From contig JAHQIW010004571.1 of the NCBI GenBank assembly GCA_019055375.1, forward strand, positions 62,001 to 126,000: a stretch of 64,000 bases of DNA, in the 5' to 3' direction. Position numbers and translations under genes: made by a program. The notes beneath the pieces were generated by a model. The model was not told the DNA's origin, ran no database searches, and saw only the letters and a list, made by a program, of their open reading frames with translations. This DNA comes from Parelaphostrongylus tenuis. Its lineage: Eukaryota > Nematoda > Chromadorea > Rhabditida > Metastrongylidae. Below are positions 50,410-59,700 of the stretch, piece after piece (the stretch's first letter is position 1; each line of letters opens with the position of its first letter).

Positions 50410-50657
50410 TCAGCTACTGGTAGCCATCGGGTTGCCTTTACCTTTGTAGTAATCACCACCAGTGATTGAGGACAATGAACCGGAACCAGATGAGAATGGA
50501 GTGTTGATTCTAGACGATAAGAAAGAGTTCGATGGAGGACGAATGTCGGCAGGGTCCTGAATGACGAGCGCAGACCTTCTCGGCGCAGAGCCGAAAGGCG
50601 ACCGCGGCCTCGTCGTCGGCGACAAGACGTCATCCAGTAGATTTGACCCAAGCTCCT
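50410..50657 (-). CDS. Terminal exon of a minus-strand gene, product unknown
   Basis: Acceptor CATTTACAG at 50658-50666 on the minus strand, then ELGSNLLDDVLSPTTRPRSP and on for about 81 codons to a stop at 50410-50412; AATAAA for this strand lies near 50170. Rich in Ser, Pro and Arg, Gly-rich end, so probably disordered. It needs a phase-1 exon upstream. The Tyr/Gly-rich exon at 56.7 kb leaves with two bases, so it does not join directly in this frame; a joined frame would stop after nine more residues. Either an exon lies between, or this belongs to another gene. Confidence 0.45.
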
Positions 50658-50955
50658 CTGTAAATGATGAAAATAAAATGAGAACAAAACATACAGAACT
50701 GAAGCACCTAAAGCAGCATGTTCAATCGTAGTTAACTAGTGCGAAATAATTAGCAGTGGTGCTCTAAGGCTACATAACTATGTTTCATGTGCTGGTTATT
50801 CAAGAGTTACTGCATACTTATGCGCGAAGCATTGACATTAGAAGCATCGATGGTTAATGAAGTCCAAAAATATCTATCATCCAGGACATTTTAGCAATCT
50901 AGGATTAAAGAGTTTAGCTAACTGACCAATAAAGAACACGCTTAAGATGATGCCT

Positions 50956-51285
50956 TCACTTGAGCCGGGTAGTGCTCAGCCGAAGGTTTTTATCTTGGGA
51001 AGAACTATCTTGCACCTTTATGTTTGCACCTACTATTAATACAAATCTATCAGCGGATTTTGCCACTAAAAACTTCACAAATGCATTTTGTAAGATTAGT
51101 TCATTTTCTACATAGTCATTGCCTAAAATAAACATATCCCTTTGATAGCAAAGAATGAACTGTTGATTCTTCTCTACGAAATACAGGTTCTCTAGATAAA
51201 TAGTGACTTCCTGACTCCTGCGAAGTTTTTTCGGATTTTGGGTCTGTCGTTTTTCAATTGTGAAAACCAAAAAAAAATTCTTCAT
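50956..51285 (-). other. Unassigned 109-codon ORF
   Basis: Minus strand, Leu/Val/Phe and Lys-rich (VEKNQQFILCYQRDMFILGN). Lies upstream of the minus-strand terminal exon at 50.4 kb, but no phase-fitting splice sites were found that join them. Confidence 0.2.
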
Positions 51286-53529
51286 AAGAATGCTAATGTG
51301 GAAGAAAACTCAAATTCTGTGTAGTGGGCTCGAGCCGCAACTACACATTTTTGGGCAGCGCTTTTGCACCTCGCTCTGCTTCCTTCTTATCCGCGTTTTG
51401 AGTACTGTTGTATCACAGTGTTCTTGTGATCGTATTCACATCATAGCCCACCGTTTATAAATTAGACAGTAAATAGAAGTTCTATTTTTGGAAATTAGAT
51501 GGAATATTTCATAAGTACCAGCCAAGAGCAATCGAGTGTAAAACACTGCCGTTCCAGTGAACCACTTCACTTGCACTTCATCGCCTACTCTGTGTAGGGG
51601 TACAGAGACAGCTGCGAGTGGATTGGCTAAGACAAAGGGTATTACCCAACTGACGAGCCTGTCAAGGCCAAAACATGTGTATTTTGTATCGGGCTGTACA
51701 AGAACCCATAAGTGACCGCAGTGTTGCTCAAATAATATTAATCAGATATAAGTTGAAGTTAACATTGCGATTCCAACTATAAGTCTAAGTCAAATGAGTC
51801 CAGTGCCAACTTGTTCGTTCAAGATAGAATCCACTGACGGGTGATCGGCGAAGATAACCAACTCGGCCAAAACGTGCCTGAGAAAAGCAGCATGAAGGCC
51901 TGGAGAGCGAAAGCTGCTGCAGAAAGGTATAGTCGTTGCCTTGCCCACTACACATATAGTGGTTTTTCGAGTCTTGTTCGTGTCTCAGCATTCATGTGGC
52001 CATATTTTACATGGTAGCATTTATTCAAAAATAATTTCAACAATAAACGGGAGTCAAGATTGCGATTTAAATCAAGTTAGATTCTGTCCATCAAAGCAAA
52101 ATGGTGCTCTTCAAGGCATCATTGATGTATGTCGCTGCCGCGTTTGGGCTGAACATTTGAAATGATCGAATTTCGCTACCAATATTTTCAACGGTTTGAT
52201 TGTCTGTGAATTCAAACTTGAAGCGCCATAAACATCAGGGATCACGTGAGGTCAATAAAATTAATAATTACCCTTTGAAAATGATAATCCAACCGATTAA
52301 TCAAAAAACTAGAAAGGTTACGTAAAAAGTCACTTTCAGCGTTTGATTATCGGCTGCCAATCGGATGGCGTACGAAGGATGAAGGAGCTGATAAGAGCAA
52401 CAATGCTGCACTTGTTTTTGTTTGACAGAACCACAAAATGCTTTTTTACATTGTGATTGGTCGTGAGATTATGAAACAAATAAAGACGATAATCAATGAA
52501 CTTCAGCGCAGTGGTTGGGACTGAGTTAAAGCTCCTCAGCACATCCTAAAATCAAGCACCAAAAGGTTACGGTGATTGCCTCGTATTCTGCTGCCGGATT
52601 AATGTTTTACAACTTCCCAGATCCTGGCATAATTACCACTGCAAAGAATCTTTGAATCTGATGGAATAATTGAAAAAAAGCGCATATGTTCATGTAGCAC
52701 AACTGCACTTGAGGAAAACCTTCAATAAACAAGAAATTATCTGATACATATTTTGAGCCTTTCATGAGGCCTGTTTATGCACTCATATAGTGCTAAACGT
52801 ACGTTTCGGCTCTTCAGCCTCTTCAGTAACACAATGCCTTTTGGTTCAATCAGTTCTTTGTAAGGGTGTATACCTCTACATATGAATGTACATGTCAAGT
52901 GATAAGATCAGCTGACATTGCAACGACCAACAGTCGATTTTTCGTGGCTGGTAAATGTATAAAAACAGTTGAATTTAGAGAAACAAGGAATAAATGTTTG
53001 ATAGTTTTGAAAATTCCTCCAAAGATTTCATCGCGGAAGTGTCATTGCTTTGACAACGTATATCAACTGCTGCGAAAGTCGTTAACCAATTGGGGAATCT
53101 AAGTAGGTGAGATTGCTCGTTATCACTAGCGGTGATTTTGTTTCAATTAAAAGAGTAGTCCTTTTGAAGGTTGGCTCAATTAATTTAGAGCTAACAATCA
53201 CACACCTATCACTTATTACCTTAATTATTGAGATGATTTATTCGGATGAGTGAGATAATCCGTTCTGAAAATCAAAATTCTGTGCTAGAAGTACACGTCG
53301 TCAGCAATTAGCAAAATCCGTGGCCAGTGGGAGTCACAATCGTGAACACTTGTGGAAGCTATAACTAGTCGGAACACGATGTTCCGAGGAAAGGCGCTGA
53401 AGTGTGCTGGACTATTGGATAATTGCGCACGTAACTGGGATTGGTCGACTTATTACGTAGCGCCAAATAATTGCGAGTGACCGTCTTCCCGTCATCACTT
53501 GTGATAAGCATAATTTCTTTACACTTATG

Positions 53530-53660
53530 TTTTCGATAAAAAATGAAGCTTTGGCACTGATCACTCGCTGAAAAATCCACCATGCATTCGACTTTATCAA
53601 GCTTTGTAAAGGTGACTGAGCAGATACTTGGCCAGTACGACACTCGCGATAGTAAACCGA
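53530..53660 (-). repeat. SINE-like repeat, family B, tail fragment
   Basis: Contains the family B tail (ATGAAGCTTTGGCACTGATC and CATGCATTCGACTTTATCAA on the + strand) without the tRNA-like head. Other tail fragments, opposite orientation, at about 16740-16830 and 29775-29870 (GCATCCCTCTGGGATTGATC). Confidence 0.45.
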
Positions 53661-54427
53661 TGTGTTAATAATTGTTTTCCGCTTCACATGCATGTTCTTC
53701 ATAGTTTCCAGCTCAGGATGTGGGATCGAACGACCAATTGAGACGGTGCGTTGTGCGAAAAACTATCATTTTTCGAACTACTGCTTACACACGCCCTCAT
53801 TCTCGGTATCTTCGCTGGTATTGTGGTGCGATTATCGCCGATGGCCTCGTTTCCTTCGGAAAAACTCATTTTTGTACTTAGGCTTATCGTTCCTCATTTC
53901 AAAGGCATGAGGGTTATGATCCTATAAGTCAACCGGTTCCATCATGACTATCGAGGTCTGAATGTTCAACAGACGATTCTCGCTGAAGAAAATATATGAA
54001 GGATTACAAATCTGCATCCTCACACTGTACCTGATTTCACGAAATTGATATAAAAATTATTCCAGCTAACGTTTGATCCCTCGTCTTCGTCAGAGCTGAT
54101 GATTCGAGTAAATGTTCACAGTCATTCGTCCTCTTGCAGATCTTCGTCTTCATCGTCGTTTCAGTCGAATCTTCTTCCGTCCGACACCATTCAAACAAAG
54201 GACCTCACCGAGCGATATTCTTTATATACAGAACTATTGTTGTTTTATAACTACCCGTTTTGAGTGAATTGTCTTTTTCCGAACAATTCATCGTGCACTA
54301 GTTGGTATCACTATCATCTGGAACAAAGCGTATCAAAAATTTAGACTCTATAAGAATTTCATTGTACTGTTTTTCAGTATCACGCTGTCGCAAGACTATA
54401 ACCAAGAATGCTAAGTGATTGAAAATC

Positions 54428-54492
54428 TTCCGACCTCATGCGGGAATCGAACCTGCGTTTTATCTATATCGCAGGCACGTGCTAGCCTTTTG
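54428..54492 (-). repeat. tRNA-like relic with perfect B box
   Basis: Minus strand contains GCAGGTTCGATTCCCGC, a perfect pol III B box and T loop, with GGCTAGCACGTGCCTGC upstream as a weak D/anticodon part. The 5' acceptor stem does not pair with the 3' end. A similar motif occurs near 54.73 kb (GAGAGAAACGCGGATTCAAC). Confidence 0.35.
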
Positions 54493-55521
54493 AGAACCAG
54501 CGCTGACAGGCAGGCGGCGACGCGCCGTCGCTTTCCCATGAGACGAGACTCCCTCTACACATGCTCGTCTGGCTGCCTGCCCGCGTTCCCATGAGACGTG
54601 ACGCCGCCAGCACAGTAATCTAAGTGAGACCTGACGTCGTGCAGTGAGAAGCGATATGTTTTTCATGGCCCATAAAGGGTTAGATGACAGTTTGTGTAAT
54701 AGTGACACATCTCCCTCCGTATGAGAGAAACGCGGATTCAACTACCGCCTGGGGTTCGAAGTGCTGAAAATCACTCAACATTCTCAAATAGAATAATCTG
54801 GAATCCTTAACCCACTGTGAACATCGAAATTTTTACGAAAATGCCTCTTAAGTATAGAAAATTTGACTAATCGATGGTCTCAAAAAACACGTAGTACAGA
54901 CTTAGCCTTATTGCTTTAGAATCCCATATAAACGTGCAATTTTCGGCCCTGTATCTACATGGTTTCTATAAATCCAAATTCTATGAGATGCAAATGGGAT
55001 GCTTCTTTCAGAAGTTCAGCCGCGAGTGTTGTAATCACGAAAATCGACGATGCATTCAAGAACACCGTGGTATTTTGTTAAGCCAAATCCTGCTCGGCAA
55101 AACTATACAATGTTCAAAAATTGAAAGGCTAAATTCCTTCCAGCATATCGTGGCCTTATATGCGTCAACTACACGTCAGTGACTTCAAATGAGCCCTAAT
55201 AAAGAGTTCGACTACTAAAAGAACTGGTCACCAGTGTTAATCATTCATAAAAGTAGAGAATGAAAAAACTCTCATCTGGAGATAAATACTGAATTAATCA
55301 AAATAATGGGATGCCCACTGGCTGTCGTAGTTGATTCAAAGCGGGGTTGAGCAGAAAGGACAGCGAATCAAAGAAATGAATACTATTCGGTTTGGATACT
55401 AACGAGAGGAGAAGAGTTCACGGCTTATTATTAGGTTCTCTCACAGATTTTAGCACTAGAGCAATAAAGAGCGATTTTATCAACTAAATCTATTTGAAAT
55501 TGCTTAATAACAGTATTTAAG

Positions 55522-55883
55522 GATGCGCCATCAGCTTAAACACATTTCTGCCATCTCTCAGGCAATAGCTTCAATGACGGCCTCTCGATCAACTTCGCGT
55601 GGACGTCCGGAGGCAGGTGGTACTTCAAGGTGCTGTCGGTGCGAAACTCAGCAGAGTACCGAAATGCTGTTCTTTTGCACACAGATCCTTGAGCCTTTGA
55701 ACAGTTGCTATTCTCGAAGGCAGACTGTGCTTTAAGTCCCAATTCGTCCTCATAAAGCAACAAATTGCGATAAAGGCTTCGTTGAGCGGCCTTAATGCAA
55801 GCATGTATGACCAAATTTGCTATTGAAAAGAAGCTCAAGGAATTCTACACAAAGGGGTATTGATTCAGACTGATGGCGCATAC
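55522..55883 (-). mobile_element. Mariner-like relic with short inverted ends
   Basis: Ends are GATGCGCCATCAG at 55522-55534 and its complement at 55870-55883. The minus-strand frame between them contains a part like the C-terminus of mariner transposases (VIEAIAERWQKCV after frameshift repair by eye) and RLKDLCAKEQ. Only 360 bases, no catalytic core. It sits in the 55-56 kb copy of a duplicated block and is not seen in the other copy. Confidence 0.5.
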
Positions 55884-56643
55884 GAATGGTGTTGTTAAGC
55901 TATTTTAATCAATTCAAATTACTAAATTTGGCGTTCATTACTCTACTGCCAAAACTCATGAGAAAAAACTAGGCATCAAAGATCAATATATGTGAATCCC
56001 AAAAACTTATCTTTTTTAGCTGACGCAAGGTTGGTGGTTGTAGTAGTAGTATTAACAGAGATATCAGTACAGTTCGCTGGCTAACGTTTTGGCGACTTCC
56101 TTTTTTCACACCCTATACTTATGCTGTATCCGTACGGCTATTTCTACTGATACTATTACAATTACCAACCTCGAATCAGCTAAACAAGATAAATCTTTGA
56201 GATCTATATACAAATTTACAGCTCATCAAAAGATCCAAGTCAAAAAGCAGCTTTCCAAAACTGTTGCCATGAATCGATTGCATAAGCTCACAGGCCTTCG
56301 CAATCAGCTGCAGGTTTGGAACTTTATAGCACAAAAACTGCACACGACTTCACATATAAGAAAGGAATTTGAGGCAGTGGAAATGGTGACAAGAGTAGAA
56401 ACGTCAATTTTCTCTTCTGAAATAAGAGGGCAAAAAATGTATAGACAGAGATGACTGGTGAGCAGAAAATGTACACTGAACCAGTTGCGTCACCTATCTA
56501 ATTGACGGAAACGACAAACTACTCAGCGATGTTACCCATTGTTCCTTATTTTCCAAAGATTCCTACTGGTTTGGATACATTACAGAGGCACGTTAGAAAC
56601 AAAAATAAAATGGAAAAAGTGTTAGTCGGCTGGATCTACTCAC

Positions 56644-56748
56644 AGACCATAAGGACTGTAGCTGATACTTGAGTAACGATTATATCCGCCGGTTGTCACA
56701 GAACGAAGATATCCGTAAGGATTGTAAGAAGAATACATTGGATAATAT
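56644..56748 (-). CDS. Fourth exon: Tyr/Gly-rich module, copy B
   Basis: Acceptor ATCTTTCAG, donor GGTCT|GTGAGT, 34 full codons. Shorter than copy A, less Gly. No separate signal-peptide exon was found between it and copy A, so it is either an added exon of the same gene or the remains of a duplicated gene. Confidence 0.5.
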
Positions 56749-59700
56749 CTGAAAGATATTTGGACATGTGCCTTTATTCGATAGGTGTGAACTTTTGAGT
56801 ACAGTATAATCTAATGTAATTAGGAAAGTTTATGCTGCATATAAACGGGAATATCCAAAATCAGCATCACACAATGAAAAAGTCAGTGAAAAATATCTTA
56901 AAATTTATTGAACAGTCTTCTACAAACTTTATTGATTGGACTACAATATGCATCTTTCTGTCTAGAGGTCATAAAATCTTCTAACCTATCAAAACGAAAA
57001 TTTGATTTTCTGGAACCCACACGACAGTCTTTCTCACTTTTTCGTATCTCAAACCCGAAACAATCTATCAACCCCTTATTTTGTCCAACAGAACACGATG
57101 GCATTCTCCACTGAGTCAGTGATATTTGTATTCAAGAAATGAGATTCTTATTTTAGCTAAGTCTTATAGAAGAGGACCTATTTGGTAATTCTATAGTGAT
57201 TTTTATGTTATAAACTATGCTGATGACAAAAATGAACGATCAAAAGTTAACAGAGATCATCTTAAGACATTAGTCTTGAAAGGCCATTAAAAAAACGAAA
57301 AGGTGGAGAGAATCAGAATGAGAATCTTTATCGTTCAATGATCTTCGGTCTTTCGTTGAACAGGAAAACGAGGCAAACTCAACAAGCTGCCCAAAGTTTC
57401 AAACAAAGTAGAAAAATTACTACGGTAAAGTCTGGCCTGCTTCTCTTACGTAATGAAAACGAACTATTTTCTTAGTTACTTAGGATGTGATACAAAAATT
57501 GGCTTCTATACGACAACCAGCAACGTTCGTTAAAAGGTAGCTTGGGCATGAGTTCTCAAGCACTTTCTAATGTTCAATTCACACCAGAAAATGTTATGAT
57601 AACACTCTAATGTCCACAGTATTAGGCAGTTTTCCACAACCTTCTTGGTTCTGGAAAAATGACAACATCAAGAAACGAAGAAGTTGATGAGGATGAGATG
57701 TGATTCATCACGAATCATTCGCATTTGTTTCTAATAATCTCTCATCACAAAACGTCCATTACTCTTCCATTACAATAGTATCTGACTCCCAGATCAACAT
57801 TCTTAATACTTATTCGAGCAGGAGCAGTAGATGTGAAAGAAAGCCCTCAACAATCAAAACGTTTTGGATTTGCCTTCAAAACATCTGTCGCATACCGAAC
57901 TGCAGAGTTCAAGCTAAATGGTGCCTCAGTTTCAAGCAAGAATTCACTACCACAGTATTCAGCGACATTCACAAGGGAAATTAAAGATCCCCATAAAGCA
58001 AATGAATCGACACGAGATTACGAATACTCGGAAGACAACCAAGAATAGATGCAAATAAAATAGAATTGAATACCATAAATGATGGGGTTCACATTGCAGA
58101 TGTGATGACAAATCATATGGAAGAACTTCAACTAACTGATATCGAATGATTCTTTTTCCGTTATCCGGGAGTAAAAGAATATTCGATTCTATTCGCTGGA
58201 AAGTAACTTTTCACAAGAGTGTTAGTAATCATTCGAAACCATGAATCTATGGCTAGCGCGTTACGTATCCGGTCCTTCAAAACACCCTTTTATAACGCTG
58301 TCAGATTCAAAATAAAATTATGTTTTACATCGGCCGCGCAATTCAACTATTACTTCACTGAAAGCACGAAAAGAACGTGAACGTGCAAAGGCAATCTTTT
58401 AGTCTCAGAGTCACACGTTTATAGAGAGTTTCTTGCGAAGCGAAGGAACAAATCCTAAATGAATAACGAGAATCGCATTTCACACACGCGCCATTGATAT
58501 CGATGATCGCTGAATCAAAATTATTTTCTCTACTGCACTGGCAGACCGCTATCGAACGATTTTCAATAATCCAAATAAAGAGCTCTGTTTGCCAAGAAAA
58601 TCGTATGTGTGAAATGTAAATGTCTTCTTTATGCCGAAGCGTTGCAAAAGAGTTTTTTCAAAAAACGGCCACGTATAGAGATAGCCAGAGATCTAAGCCT
58701 TCGAATGATTACAACATTATTACAGAAAAATATTGTCTAGTGAAACGAGTCGAATATTCATTTGCTCCCATATAACGGAAAAAAGCCATTGAGTTTGCTC
58801 CATTGCTGTTATCTTTACTATTGTTAATGTCAGTACTACCGGTAGTACTAGGTTTCATTGAGTTCAAAACAGATTGTCACCACAGACGACGACTTTGCGA
58901 GAACAAAACGAATGAGAATGTGCTCATTCCCGTGATGGCCCATTTGAGTACCTAACCATCCCACAAAGGCATCACTATCATGTTCTTTATAATCATTATT
59001 AACATTACCGTTGTTCTGAAGTAGTAGTATGGAAGACATAAGACAATATGTGTCTTGTTGCACAGATTTTGAACGATAAACTGGGTGTACGCGTCGTCAA
59101 CAATTACAAACCCCTGGTCAGCGACAGACACAAGAGTGGACACTTGTAGAAGATGTAATGAGTCAAAACTTGATGTCTCAAAGAAAAGCGCTATAGTGAA
59201 CTGGACCAACAAATAATTGCATACGTGACTAGTATCGAAATCCACTCATTACAAAGCACCTGATGTCTAAATCGAAGTGGAATTGAAAACTCGTTTCACG
59301 AACGTAGTAGTGAGTTGAAAAAAGTGATAGATAGGATTCTCAAAAAACCGAAACAAAGTATTTGAACGATTTTACAATCACTTGTGCAGAGGGGTGACTC
59401 TTCGTGATAAAAACTCTACTTCTGTTTGTTTTCTTCAATTCATTGATTGATCTCAAGAATAAGAATAGACAGATAAGAATAAAGGAGTGCTTCAACAATT
59501 TTTGCATCAAAAAGCGGAAACGGTTCCGGATCATAGGGGAACGCTCTCATTACTGTTGTGTTCATTCGCAGATCTCTCTTCCTTACAGTTGTCATTCATT
59601 CTTCGTTAATCTCGATATCAAAGCTGACATTATGATGACACCGATATTACGCTTCGTCTCCTCAAGGAAAACCACTGATTTTCTTTAGTTATCGCTACCC

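Larger units (their letters stand above)
50716..55180. other. Repeat-rich stretch without a convincing gene
   Basis: Contains the 109-codon minus ORF, family B and C fragments (53.5 and 54.1 kb) and two tRNA-like relics around 54.4-54.7 kb with locally higher GC. If the minus-strand gene reaches 50.4 kb, this is its intron. Confidence 0.4.

Noticed and set aside
50322..50687. 121-codon minus-strand ORF overlapping the terminal exon
   Set aside because: Arg-rich, His-rich product typical of a shadow frame; the other frame has a protein-like composition and a clean acceptor. Kept in mind only because it would fit the 56.7-kb exon phase with a second acceptor.
54460..54741. 93-codon minus-strand Arg/Ser/His-rich ORF
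   Set aside because: GC-rich tRNA-like repeat sequence explains it; no start context or splice sites.
56089..56454. 121-codon plus-strand ORF
   Set aside because: Lies in the segmental duplication, but the frame is not kept in the other copy at 60.4-60.7 kb, so it is not under coding selection.
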